Assembly (NCBI RefSeq): GCF_014648175.1
Contig: NZ_BMQP01000003.1
Coordinates: forward strand, 1-64,000
Direction: 5' to 3'
Origin: Planobispora rosea
GTDB taxonomy: Bacteria > Actinomycetota > Actinomycetes > Streptosporangiales > Streptosporangiaceae
DNA: 64,000 bases
In this document: in pieces, positions 19,837-31,020 of the stretch
How the letters are laid out: the number at the start of each line of letters is the position of its first letter
Position numbering within the stretch: the stretch's first letter is position 1
Notes under the pieces: model-generated
What the model saw: only the letters and a program-made list of their open reading frames with translations
What the model was told of the DNA's origin: nothing
Database searches by the model: none
Position numbers and translations under genes: made by a program

Positions 19837-20745
19837 TTAGTCATTGCGGCGCTCATCCCGTTCGGCGAGGAACGCCTCGAACTGGGCGGCGAGCTCGTCA
19901 CCGGTGGGCATCTCGGCGGGCTCGGCGATCAGGTTCTCCCGCTCGGAACCGGCGGCGAAGGCGTCGTACTGCTGCTCCAGGCCGTGGATCGCGGTGGACA
20001 GCTCCTCCGACGCCTCGATCTGCGCGGCGATCTCCGCGGTGGTACGGCCGGCGGCCTCGCGCAGGCTCTCCAGCGGGAACACCAGGCCGGTGCCGCCGGT
20101 GATCGACTCCAGTGCGGTCAGCGCCGCCGTCGGGTACTCGGCCTGGGCGAGGTAGTGCGGGACGTGCACGGCGTAGCCGAGGACGTCGTGGCCCTTGGCG
20201 CCGAGCCGGAACTCGATCAGGGCGGCCGCGCTGCCGGGGACCTGGACCCTGCCGAAGGCGCTGGTCTTCCCGGCGATCAGTTCGGGGCGGTTGGCGTGAC
20301 CGGTGACGCCCAGCGGGCGGGTGTGGGGGACGGCCATCGGGATGCCGTGGGCGGTCACCATCTTGGAGACGCCCAGCCGGGTGGCGAGCGTCTCGACGGC
20401 GGCGGCGAACAGCTCCCACTCGCGGTCCGGTTCGGGGCCGGTGAGCAGCAGGAAGGGGGTGCCCGTCGTGTCGTGGGCGAGGTGCAGGGCGAGTTCGGGG
20501 GTCTCGACGTCCACCCACCGGTCGGTGTCGAACGTCATGATCGGGCGCCGGGACCGGTAGTCGAGCAGGCGGTCCACATCGAAGGTCGCGATGACCCGGT
20601 GCTCCAGCTCGGCGAGGAGATGGCCCATGGCGAGCCGGCCGGCTCCGCCCGCGTCCACGAACCCGTCGAAGTGGTAGAGCAGCACCGGATCGGTCAGCTC
20701 GGGAACGTCCTCGCCGAGCCGGTAGAGATCCGTCGGGTCGAACAC
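19837..20745 (-). CDS. PAC2 family protein (proteasome assembly chaperone-like)
   Basis: A 302-aa PAC2-domain protein typical of actinobacteria: DPVLLYHFDGFVDAGGAG near residue 20, FLLLTGPEPDREWELFAAAV around 97, and KMVTAHGIPMAVPHTRP. A C-terminal acidic helical tail rich in Glu and Ala follows. Archaeal and eukaryotic relatives help 20S proteasome assembly; a proteasome link here is inference from the family. The GTG start has AAAGG about 10 nt upstream. It leads the operon with the Gfo/Idh/MocA gene. Confidence 0.88.
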   Translation of the reverse strand: MFDPTDLYRLGEDVPELTDPVLLYHFDGFVDAGGAGRLAMGHLLAELEHRVIATFDVDRLLDYRSRRPIMTFDTDRWVDVETPELALHLAHDTTGTPFLLLTGPEPDREWELFAAAVETLATRLGVSKMVTAHGIPMAVPHTRPLGVTGHANRPELIAGKTSAFGRVQVPGSAAALIEFRLGAKGHDVLGYAVHVPHYLAQAEYPTAALTALESITGGTGLVFPLESLREAAGRTTAEIAAQIEASEELSTAIHGLEQQYDAFAAGSERENLIAEPAEMPTGDELAAQFEAFLAERDERRND

Positions 20746-20926
20746 GGTGTTCCAGCCTTTCGTCGATCGTCTCTTCAGGTGAACCCCTGCGGCGCCGGGG
20801 GAATTCCGCCTACCCCGGAGACCTGGAGGGCACCCTATCGGGGCGGGATCGGTGCCATGGAGCCAGCCCGGAGCGCGGGAGCACGGGTCCGCGACCCGCC
20901 TCTCCGGTCGCGACGGCCGCCGGGAA

Positions 20927-20973
20927 CGTCCTGATGTCCTGACCGGGCCCGGGGGCGTCCTGATGTCTTAACC
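20927..20973. repeat. Paired 18-bp direct repeats upstream of the terpene synthase
   Basis: CGTCCTGATGTCCTGACC (20927-20944) and CGTCCTGATGTCTTAACC (20956-20973) differ at two positions and are offset by 29 bp. They lie in the 359-bp gap 20746-21104, which holds no convincing gene. The spacing suits two binding sites for one regulator. Confidence 0.55.
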
Positions 20974-20990
20974 AGACAACGTCGACATAG

Positions 20991-21008
20991 TTCACTGAAT
21001 AGTGTGAA
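20991..21008. promoter_or_regulatory. Inverted repeat TTCACT-N6-TGTGAA
   Basis: The half-sites agree at five of six positions. It sits about 100 bp before the terpene synthase start in AT-richer sequence, as expected for an operator. Confidence 0.45.
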
Positions 21009-21049
21009 TGTAACCGAACGGTGCGATCGCCTGTCCTGAGCCCCAGCTG

Positions 21050-21074
21050 TTCCTATATTCCACCTCTATAGGAA
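21050..21074. promoter_or_regulatory. Perfect 8-bp inverted repeat before the terpene synthase
   Basis: TTCCTATA (21050-21057) and TATAGGAA (21067-21074) are perfect inverted copies around a 9-bp spacer, 30 bp upstream of the GTG. Either an operator over the promoter or a small leader hairpin. Confidence 0.55.
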
Positions 21075-21104
21075 ATTCTGCGCCCTTCGGCCATTCTAGG
21101 TTTT

Positions 21105-22103
21105 GTGGCAGTCAGCAATACGCACGCCCACGGCCCGCCCCTCCGGCTCCCCGTCCTGTCGTGTCCCTTCCCCAGCGAGGTCAACCCCCATGTGGAGCTG
21201 GTGGATCGGGAGACCGTCGAGTGGGCTGTCACGTCGGAACTGCTGGACGGCTCCGAGATGGTGGAGCGGTACCGGAAGGCCCGGTACGGCTGGCTGGGAG
21301 CCCGGACCTATCCCTACGCCGGTTACCACCGGTTGCGCCTGGTGACCGACTGGTGCGTGTGGCTGTTCGCCTTCGACGACGTCTTCTGCGAGACCGACCG
21401 GCACGCCGCGGAGATCGCCCGGTCGCTGCCCCGGTTCGTCACCGTGCTGGACGACATCGAGCCCGGCCGGGACAGCCGCCAGGTGGACGACGCGTTCGCC
21501 CGCGCCCTGCTGGACATCAAGAGCCGGATCATCCGGTACGGCGACGCCGACCAGCTCGACCGGTGGTGCGTCGTCACCAAGGACTACCTCGCCGCCCAGG
21601 TGTGGGAGGCGGCCAACCGCCAGGACAGGGTGGTGCCGACCCTCGGCGACTACATCCTCATGAGGCGGCGGACCGGTGCCATGCTCACCGTCTTCGCGCT
21701 GATCGACGTGGCCAGCGGGCTGCGGCTCACCCCTCAGGAGTGGCGCCACCCGGACCTGCGGGCGATCACCCAGAGCGCCAACGACGTCGTGGTCTGGGAC
21801 AACGACCTCATCTCCTACGCCAAGGAGAAGGGTGCCGGAAACTCCGTCAACAACCTGGTGAACGTGCTGGCCCGGCACCGGGGCTACTCCTGCCAGCAGG
21901 CCATGGACGAGATCGGCAGGATGCGGGACGCGGCCGTCGCCCAGATGGTCGAGCTGAGGGGAGTGCTGGCCCGGCTGGGCTCGGAGGCGGTGGACGCCTA
22001 CGTGCGCGGGCTGGAGTACTGGGTCAGCGGGAGCGTGGACTACTCGCTGACGAGCCCCCGCTACACCGTCGCCTGGCAGCGGGAGGACCTGCTCGCCGGG
22101 TGA
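21105..22103 (+). CDS. Class I terpene synthase
   Basis: A 332-aa bacterial terpene cyclase, close in length to pentalenene synthase. The Mg-binding acidic motif DDVFCETD is at 91-98, the NSE triad NDLISYAKE at 233-241, the pyrophosphate-sensing Arg lies in MRRRTGAM near 189, and the C-terminal RY pair is in SPRYT. The N-terminus CPFPSEVNPHV is typical. It should ionise farnesyl or geranyl diphosphate; the product cannot be predicted. The GTG at 21105 has only a weak AGG. No prenyl transferase, methyltransferase or P450 is adjacent. Confidence 0.93.
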   Translation: MAVSNTHAHGPPLRLPVLSCPFPSEVNPHVELVDRETVEWAVTSELLDGSEMVERYRKARYGWLGARTYPYAGYHRLRLVTDWCVWLFAFDDVFCETDRHAAEIARSLPRFVTVLDDIEPGRDSRQVDDAFARALLDIKSRIIRYGDADQLDRWCVVTKDYLAAQVWEAANRQDRVVPTLGDYILMRRRTGAMLTVFALIDVASGLRLTPQEWRHPDLRAITQSANDVVVWDNDLISYAKEKGAGNSVNNLVNVLARHRGYSCQQAMDEIGRMRDAAVAQMVELRGVLARLGSEAVDAYVRGLEYWVSGSVDYSLTSPRYTVAWQREDLLAG

Positions 22104-22172
22104 CGGCCGGGACCCCGCTGGGCGGCCGGATCAAGCCGTGCCGGGGCCGCCGGGGCCGGAGCCGCGCCGGGG

Positions 22173-24290
22173 TCAGAGCTGCAGGAGCGGGTCGTCCGGC
22201 TCCTGGTCGCCGAGCGCGAGCTCGATCAGCTCCTCCAGGCCCATCTTCCTGCCCTGGTTGAACGCCTCCTCGTGCGCCTGCTCGCCGAGGAGCCGCTTGC
22301 ACTCCTTGACGCACCGGTCGTGCTCGCTGTTGAAGAACGGAGAGCTCATCTGGGGCATCCCGAAGGTCCGCCAGTTCTGCTGGCCGCCGCCCATCAGCTG
22401 CGAGGCGAGCAGCGGCTGGCCGTCCTCCAGCGCCAGCTTGGCGATCAGCTCGACCGTCAGGCCGATGCCGAGCACGTCGTGGAAGTAGCGCTTGAGCCGG
22501 AGCGACTCACGGGCGTGGACCATCGCCTCGGCCGACCGGCCCATCCCGTGGAAGGCGGTGGCCAGGGCGTAGATGGCGTAGGAACGCAGCCACACCTCGC
22601 CGCGCTGGGTGCACACCGCGATGCAGTCGCGCAGCAGCACCTCGGCCTCGGCCGGCTCGTTCTGCATGAGCAGCACCATCGACAGCTCGACGATCGAGGG
22701 CAGCAGTCCCGGGTTCAGCTCCCGGCCGCTGCGGTGGAACTCGATCGCGACGCCGAGCAGGGCGCTGGCCTTCTGCAGGTCGCCCTGGAGGAACGCCGCG
22801 GTGCCCAGCATCTTGGTGGCCAGGATGACCGCGGCCGAGTCGCCCACCCGGACGGCGTCCGAGCTGCACTGCTCGGCGGCCTCGATGGCCCCGGCGATGT
22901 TGCCCTGGCCGCTGTGGATGTAGGAGAGCACCCACAGCGCCTTGCACCGCTCGGAACTCGGCTGGGGGGCCTGCTCCAGCGTCCGCTCCAGGTAGAGCCG
23001 GCCCTCGCGGGCCAGCCCGCAGGCGACCCACATGAACCACAGCGAGGACAGCAGCTCCAGCCCGTACTGCACCTGGCCGGGGGTCTTCAGGCAGTATTCG
23101 AGCGCGACGCGGATGTTGTCGTGCTCGTGGCGCATCCGGACGTACCAGTAGACCTGGCGGGGGCCGGACCAGGCGTCCTCGCCCCGCTTGGCCAGCTGCA
23201 GGTAGTAGTCGCGGTGCCGTTCCTGCATCCGCTCGGTCTCGCCGAGCTTGTCCAGCCACTCCTCGCCGTAGGTGCGCAGGGTGTCGATCAACCGGTAGCG
23301 GTGCCCCGAGGGGGTGCCGACGCTCAGCAGGATGGACTTCTCCACGAGGCTGGAGACGAGCTCCATGATGTGCTCGCCGGGCAGGCTGTCCCCGGCGCAC
23401 ACGTAGCGGGCGGCGTCCATCTCGAAGTCGCCGGCGAAGACCGACAGCCGGGCCCAGAGCAGCCGCTCGGCGGGCTCGCACAGCTCGTGGCTCCACCCGA
23501 TCGCGGCGCGCAGCGTCTGGTGCCGGGGCAGGGCCGTACGGCTGGCGCCCGCCAGCAGGCTGAAGCGGTCGGCCAGCAGCGCGAGGATCTGCTCGACCGA
23601 CAGCGCGCGCATGCGGACCGCGGCCAGCTCGATGGCGAGGGGGATGCCGTCCAGGCGGCGGCAGAGCTCGGAGACCGGGCCGATGTTGTTCTCGTCGAGC
23701 ATGAAGCTGGGCAGGACCGCACCGGCCCGGGCGGCGAAGAGCTGCACCGCCTCGTTGGTGAAGGGGTTCTCCCCGGGGGTGTCACCGGGCACGGCCAGCG
23801 GCGGGATGGCGACGGTGTACTCGCCCTGGGCATTCAGCGACTGGCGGCTGGTGGCCAGGATGGTCAGGCCCGGCGCCCGGGTCAGCAGGTCCTCGAAGAG
23901 CGCCGCGCAGGCGTCCACGAGGTGCTCGCAGGTGTCGATGATCAGCAGGATCTCGCGGTCGCCGAGCCACTCGACCAGCGTCTCGTCGGTCGCCCGCGAG
24001 GACTGGTCGGCGATCCCGAGGGCGGAGGTAATCGTGTGCCGGACCATCCCCTGGTCCTGCAGGCGGGCCAGATCGGCGAACCACACTCCGTCATCGAACT
24101 CGTCCCGTATCATGTGCGCGATGCGCAACGCGGTCCGGGACTTTCCCACGCCGCCGATGCCGGTCACGGTGACGAGGCGGTGTTCGCGCAGCCGCTGGCG
24201 CAGCGTCGTCAGCAACCTGGTGCGGCCAACGAAGCTGGTGAGCTCGTTGGGGAGATTGCCCTCTCGCCGCCATCCTGATGGCGTTGCCAT
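22173..24290 (-). CDS. AfsR-type STAND ATPase with TPR repeats, no HTH
   Basis: About 705 aa. The ATPase has Walker A GIGGVGKS (44-51), Walker B REILLIIDTCEHLVDA, ATSRQSL, and the arrangement CRRLDGIPLAIELAAVRMRALS typical of AfsR/LuxR-like regulators. TPR-like helices run from about residue 400 to the end. The C-terminus (GDQEPDDPLLQL) ends without LuxR or OmpR DNA-binding helices, so it probably signals through a partner. The ATG at 24290 with GTGAGG upstream is preferred to 24329. It converges on the terpene synthase gene, but no regulatory link is shown. Confidence 0.87.
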   Translation of the reverse strand: MATPSGWRREGNLPNELTSFVGRTRLLTTLRQRLREHRLVTVTGIGGVGKSRTALRIAHMIRDEFDDGVWFADLARLQDQGMVRHTITSALGIADQSSRATDETLVEWLGDREILLIIDTCEHLVDACAALFEDLLTRAPGLTILATSRQSLNAQGEYTVAIPPLAVPGDTPGENPFTNEAVQLFAARAGAVLPSFMLDENNIGPVSELCRRLDGIPLAIELAAVRMRALSVEQILALLADRFSLLAGASRTALPRHQTLRAAIGWSHELCEPAERLLWARLSVFAGDFEMDAARYVCAGDSLPGEHIMELVSSLVEKSILLSVGTPSGHRYRLIDTLRTYGEEWLDKLGETERMQERHRDYYLQLAKRGEDAWSGPRQVYWYVRMRHEHDNIRVALEYCLKTPGQVQYGLELLSSLWFMWVACGLAREGRLYLERTLEQAPQPSSERCKALWVLSYIHSGQGNIAGAIEAAEQCSSDAVRVGDSAAVILATKMLGTAAFLQGDLQKASALLGVAIEFHRSGRELNPGLLPSIVELSMVLLMQNEPAEAEVLLRDCIAVCTQRGEVWLRSYAIYALATAFHGMGRSAEAMVHARESLRLKRYFHDVLGIGLTVELIAKLALEDGQPLLASQLMGGGQQNWRTFGMPQMSSPFFNSEHDRCVKECKRLLGEQAHEEAFNQGRKMGLEELIELALGDQEPDDPLLQL

Positions 24291-24422
24291 GGCCGCCTCA
24301 CGGGGGGTAGCTGACACCTGTTCTGGCATCGTACAGCGTGGGTCGTCGGCTGTCCCTCGGCACCGGACGCGCGGCGGGCGGCCTCGCCGCCGCGGCGGTC
24401 ACCCACCGTGAGGATCGCTACC

Positions 24423-24602
24423 ATGGGACGCGTGACAGAGCACGAGCCAGACGACCTGCGCCCGGTCGACCTCTTCGACGACGGTCCCGAGATCCTGCCC
24501 GACCAGACCAGCGACGACACCGACCTCGGCTGGGGCGAGTGGCGCGGGTCCGGCGGCGACGACGACCGGCTGCTGGAGGAGCGCCCGCCCCACTGGGGTT
24601 AG
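24423..24602 (+). CDS. Small acidic conserved-type protein
   Basis: A 59-aa very acidic protein: MGRVTEHEPDDLRPVDLF, DDTDLGWGEW and DDDRLLEERPPHW. I recall short actinobacterial proteins ending in a similar Asp-rich stretch and PPHW; the role is unknown. There is no membrane segment or Cys. The ATG at 24423 has AGGA 8 nt upstream; a GTG at 24408 is possible. It is divergent from the STAND gene, and its stop codon lies in a tandem duplication. Confidence 0.6.
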   Translation: MGRVTEHEPDDLRPVDLFDDGPEILPDQTSDDTDLGWGEWRGSGGDDDRLLEERPPHWG

Positions 24603-24623
24603 GGCACGTGGGGTTAGGGCACG
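24594..24623. repeat. Exact 15-bp tandem duplication spanning a stop codon
   Basis: TGGGGTTAGGGCACG occurs at 24594-24608 and 24609-24623. The first copy contains the TAG (24600-24602) of the small acidic protein gene. Confidence 0.95.
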
Positions 24624-24643
24624 GCCGCCCCCGCGACCGCCCG

Positions 24644-24692
24644 GGGCACCGTGATCGCCCCGGGCGCCGCGACCGGCCGCGGCACGGTGCCC
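24644..24692. terminator. Possible terminator between convergent genes
   Basis: GGGCACCGTG (24644-24653) pairs with CACGGTGCCC (24683-24692); the 29-nt GC-rich loop can itself fold. It lies between the stops of the small acidic gene and the ABC permease gene. Confidence 0.4.
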
Positions 24693-24702
24693 GGGGCGCC
24701 GG

Positions 24703-25667
24703 CTAGGACACGACGTCCTTGGTCCGGAACCGGCGGAAGGCGAAGGCGATCAGGATCGCCGCGTAGGTGACCGACACGGCCACCCCCTTGACCATGCCGC
24801 CGAAGTCCGGCTGCGGGGCGAGCGCGTCCAGCCACGCCGTGTTCCAGAAGGTGGGCAGGAACTCCCGCAGCGCGCCCAGCGCCTCCACCGCCTGCAGGAT
24901 GGTGCTCACGATCACCAGCCCGACCGCGCCGCCGACCGCGCCGAGCGGGGAGTCGGTGCCGACCGAGAGCAGGAAGGCCGTCGCGGCCACCACGAGCTGG
25001 CTGACCAGGGCGTAGCCGATCACGATCCCGAAGCGGGGCAGCACGTCCAGCGCCGGGATGACCTCGCCCGTCCCGGGCACGCGCACGTCGTTCCAGCCGA
25101 AGGCCAGGGTCCCGGCGAGCAGCGCCATCAGCGGCAGGCAGATCACCGCCGCCGCCGAGTAGCCCAGCGCGACGATCAGCTTCTGGCGGAGCAGCCGGTC
25201 GCGGGGGATCGGCGCGGCCAGGAGATAGCGCAGCGACGACCAGTCGGCCTCGCTGGCGACCGTGTCGCCGCAGAAGAGGGCGACCGCCACCACCAGCAGG
25301 AAGCTCGCCGACACCGAGAGCGCGAACGCGGAGAAGTTCAGCCCGCCCTCGGCGGCCAGGTCGGAGATGCGCAGGGAGCCGCCCGGCCGTCCCCACCCGC
25401 CGCCGACCTTGAAGGCGATCACCAGCACCCACGGCAGCGCCAGCAGCAGGCCGAACATCACCAGGGTCCGGCGCCGCCTGAACTGGCGCACGATCTCCAC
25501 CGAGATCGGCAGCGTCCGCCTCGGAGAGTACCCGTGCGCCGCTCCGTGCTCCCGGTTCAGCGCGGCCAGGGCCGTGCTGCCGCCGGCCGTACCGCCGCCG
25601 GACGCGCCGCCGCCGGAGGTGTCCGAGCCGGTCGCGGCGCCGCCGGCCGCGGTGCCGTTGGCGTCGT

Positions 25668-25671
<4 letters not shown>
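24703..25671 (-). CDS. ABC transporter permease
   Basis: A 322-aa polytopic protein. A Gly/Ser/Thr-rich N-terminal 35 residues precede six or so membrane helices (for example TLVMFGLLLALPWVLVIAF, SASFLLVVAVALFCG, SQLVVAATAFLLSV, AAILIAFAF). The layout and WSSLRYLLAAPIPRDRLLRQKL match ABC-2-type permeases. The ATG overlaps the stop of the fusion gene by 4 bp (ATGA), so the two are translationally coupled and this is the permease for the fused ATPase. The substrate is unknown. Confidence 0.9.
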
Positions 25672-28439
<2,768 letters not shown>

Positions 28440-28445
<6 letters not shown>

Positions 28446-28457
28446 ATGAGGAGGCTA
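28440..28457 (-). promoter_or_regulatory. Leaderless-type -10 and start-codon palindrome (hydrolase-ABC fusion)
   Basis: On the minus strand TAGCCT (28457-28452) is followed by 6 nt and then the ATG, with no ribosome site. CCTCATATGAGG (28440-28451) is a perfect 12-bp palindrome centred on the start codon and could be an operator blocking initiation. Confidence 0.5.
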
Positions 28458-28581
28458 TTGGTAGTAGCTGAGAGTTCCCTGAGACGACCCCCGGTGAGCG
28501 GCCGCATCGCCGTGCCGGCCGGATCCCCGGCCCGCACGGCGGGCTGTTGGCGGGAGCCGCCGGGCGGCTCATCATCGAGTG

Positions 28582-31020
28582 ATGAGCGACGATGGGCGAG
28601 ACAGCGGGCGAGACAGCGGGCGAGACAGCGGACGGGACGGCGGACGGTACGTCGGCGTGCGGGTCCCGCGTAGGGAGGACGCCCGGCTGGTGCGCGGGCG
28701 GGCCCGGTTCGCCGGGGACGTCCGGCTGCCCGGGATGGTCCACGCGGTCGTGGTCCGCAGCCCGATCGCGCACGGGCGACTGGTCCGGTGCGACACCAAG
28801 GCCGCGCTGACCGCCGGCGGCGTGCTGGACGTGCTGACCCCCGCGGACGTGACCCCCGCGGACGTGATCCCCGCGGACGCGGCCCCGGCGAAGGCGGCCA
28901 CCGCGGAGGCCGCCGGGCCGCGGCTGCCGTGCGGTGAGATCGCCCCCGGCCAGCAGGCGGTGGACTACCCCGTGCTCGCGGAGACGGTCCGCTACGCCGG
29001 GCAGCCCGTCGCGCTGGTGACGGCGCGCGGCGAGGCGGCAGCCCGGGACGCCGCCGACCTGATCGACCTGGACTTCGAGGAACTGCCCCCGGTGATCGGC
29101 GTGGAGGCCGCGCTGGCCGAGGGGGCGCCCCTGCTCTACCCCGCGTGGGGCGGCAACCTGGTCACCGACTTCCCGCTGGGGGACCCGGCGGAGGACTGCG
29201 CGGCGGCCGTCGCCGAGGCGGAGCACGTGGTCGAGCTGACGACCCGGCTGGGCCGCGTCACGCCGTACCCGATGGAGCCGCGCGGGATCGTGGCCTCGTT
29301 CGAGGACGGGACGCTGACCGTGTGGACGTCCACGCAGGCGCCGCACCACGTCCGCGACCACCTCGCCGGGGCGCTCGGGCTCAGCCACGGCCGGGTGCGC
29401 GTCCTGGCGTGCGACGTGGGCGGGGGTTTCGGCGGCAAGGAGCACCTCTACCCCGACGAGGTGCTGGTGTGCCTGGCGGCGGTCCGGCTGGGCCGCCCGG
29501 TGCGGTGGGTGGAGTCGCGCGCCGAGCACCTGACCGCCACCCTCCCGGCGCGGGACGCCGTGCACCGGGCCCGGCTGGCCTTCGACGGCGACGGCCGGTT
29601 CCGGGCGCTGTACTGCGACGTCCTCGGTGACCTCGGCGCGCACCCGTCGAACGTGGGCATCTCCCCGATCGCGGTGACGGCGCTGACGCTGCCGGGGCCG
29701 TACCGGTTCGACCGGGCGGGCGCGCGGATCCGCGCGGCGGTGACGACGACCACGCCGACCGGCTCCTACCGGGGCTTCGGCCAGCCCGAGGCGACCTGGA
29801 CCCGGGAGCGGCTGATCGACGAGGCCGCGCGGGTGCTGGGCATGGACCCGGTGGAGATACGCCTGCGCAACCTGGTGGGCCCCGGCGAGCTGCCGTACAC
29901 CTCCCGGACCTGGCTGCCCTACGACTCCGGGGACTACCCCGCCGCGCTGCGGGCGCTGCGGGAGAGGGTCCGGCCGCCGGGTCCCCCCGGGCGGAGCGAC
30001 GACGGGCGGCGGCGCGGGATCGGCTTCTCCTGCCACGTCGAGGCCACCGGCATGGGCCCGTCGGAGGAGATGCGGCGGGCGGGCACGCAGTCCGGGGGCT
30101 ACGAGACGGCGGTGCTGCGGATGGAGCAGGACGCCTCGGTGGTCGTCTCCTCCGGGGTGGCGGCCATCGGCCAGGGCATCGAGACGACGCTGGCGCAGCT
30201 GGCCGCCGACCACGTGGGGGTGCCGCTGGAGCGGGTCAGGGTGCTGCTGGGGGACACCGCCGCCACGCCGTACTCCCCGCTGGGCTCCATCGCCAGCCGG
30301 GCGCTCGCGGTGGGCGGCGGGGCGCTGGTCCGGGCGGCGGCACGGCTCCGCGAGAAGATCACGCTGATCGCGGCCCACCAGCTGGAGGCGTCCCCGGCCG
30401 ACCTGGAGATCGCCGGCGACGTCGTCCGGGTGAAGGGCGACCCGTTGGCCGCCCGCACGCTGGCGGAGATCGCGGTCTCGGCGTGGCGGGCGTGGGACCT
30501 TCCCGAGGGGACCGGCCCCGGGCTGGAGGAGCGGGTGACCTACGATCCCCCGGCCTACACCTGCGCCTTCGGCGCGCACGCGGCGGCGGTGGCGGTCGAT
30601 CCCGCGACGGGCGCGGTCGAGGTGGAGGGCTACTGGGCGGTCAACGACTGCGGCGTGGTGGTGAACCCGGCGATCGTGGAGGGGCAGCTCCGCGGCGGGA
30701 TCGTCCAGGGCATCGGGATGGCGCTGACCGAGGAGCTGGCCTGCACGCCCGGCGGCCAGCCCGTCATGGACTACCTCCCGCCGGGGGCTCCGGACGTGCC
30801 CGACATCGAGGTGGAGCTGGTGCAGACCCCGTCCCCGGTGACGCCCGGCGGCATGAAGGGGGTGGGCGAGGCCGGGGTGATCGGGCCGCCCGCCGCGATC
30901 GGCAACGCCGTGGCCGCCGCCGTGCCCGCGATCGCCGGCCGGATCACCGGCACGCCCCTGACCCCTCAGGCGGTCTGGTCGGCGCTGTCCGCGGAGACCG
31001 GGGCGAGGGACATCCGGTAG
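28582..31020 (+). CDS. Xanthine dehydrogenase/CoxL-family molybdopterin-binding subunit
   Basis: An 812-aa large subunit of a molybdenum hydroxylase. Seen: RRREDARLVRGRARFAGD-type start (here VPRREDARLVRGRARFAGDV), DVGGGFGGKEH, SYRGFGQPEATW, AIGQGIETTLAQLAADHVGV, and near the end GGMKGVGEAG, whose Glu is the usual catalytic base. No FeS or FAD subunit and no cofactor maturation genes are adjacent, so partners must be elsewhere. A GRDS repeat extends the N-terminus. GTG28579 directly precedes ATG28582. Its last 55 bp overlap the opposing GNAT gene. The substrate is unknown. Confidence 0.88.
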   Translation: MSDDGRDSGRDSGRDSGRDGGRYVGVRVPRREDARLVRGRARFAGDVRLPGMVHAVVVRSPIAHGRLVRCDTKAALTAGGVLDVLTPADVTPADVIPADAAPAKAATAEAAGPRLPCGEIAPGQQAVDYPVLAETVRYAGQPVALVTARGEAAARDAADLIDLDFEELPPVIGVEAALAEGAPLLYPAWGGNLVTDFPLGDPAEDCAAAVAEAEHVVELTTRLGRVTPYPMEPRGIVASFEDGTLTVWTSTQAPHHVRDHLAGALGLSHGRVRVLACDVGGGFGGKEHLYPDEVLVCLAAVRLGRPVRWVESRAEHLTATLPARDAVHRARLAFDGDGRFRALYCDVLGDLGAHPSNVGISPIAVTALTLPGPYRFDRAGARIRAAVTTTTPTGSYRGFGQPEATWTRERLIDEAARVLGMDPVEIRLRNLVGPGELPYTSRTWLPYDSGDYPAALRALRERVRPPGPPGRSDDGRRRGIGFSCHVEATGMGPSEEMRRAGTQSGGYETAVLRMEQDASVVVSSGVAAIGQGIETTLAQLAADHVGVPLERVRVLLGDTAATPYSPLGSIASRALAVGGGALVRAAARLREKITLIAAHQLEASPADLEIAGDVVRVKGDPLAARTLAEIAVSAWRAWDLPEGTGPGLEERVTYDPPAYTCAFGAHAAAVAVDPATGAVEVEGYWAVNDCGVVVNPAIVEGQLRGGIVQGIGMALTEELACTPGGQPVMDYLPPGAPDVPDIEVELVQTPSPVTPGGMKGVGEAGVIGPPAAIGNAVAAAVPAIAGRITGTPLTPQAVWSALSAETGARDIR
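28594..28641. repeat. 12-bp in-frame repeats encoding Gly-Arg-Asp-Ser
   Basis: GGGCGAGACAGC occurs three times in succession (28594-28629) with a diverged fourth copy (28630-28641). It encodes GRDS-GRDS-GRDS-GRDG at the N-terminus of the CoxL-type protein, probably a flexible charged tail made by slippage. Confidence 0.9.

Noticed and set aside
20810..20995. 61-codon minus-strand open frame upstream of the terpene synthase
   Set aside because: No ribosome site, no recognisable pattern, mixed third-position use, and it overlaps the direct repeats.
20746..24290. Terpene biosynthetic gene cluster
   Set aside because: Only the cyclase is present. Neighbours are a PAC2/Gfo operon and a STAND ATPase with no tailoring enzyme, so I call a lone synthase.
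28594..28641. Possible CRISPR or regulatory repeat array
   Set aside because: Units are contiguous 12-mers in frame inside a coding region with no spacers.
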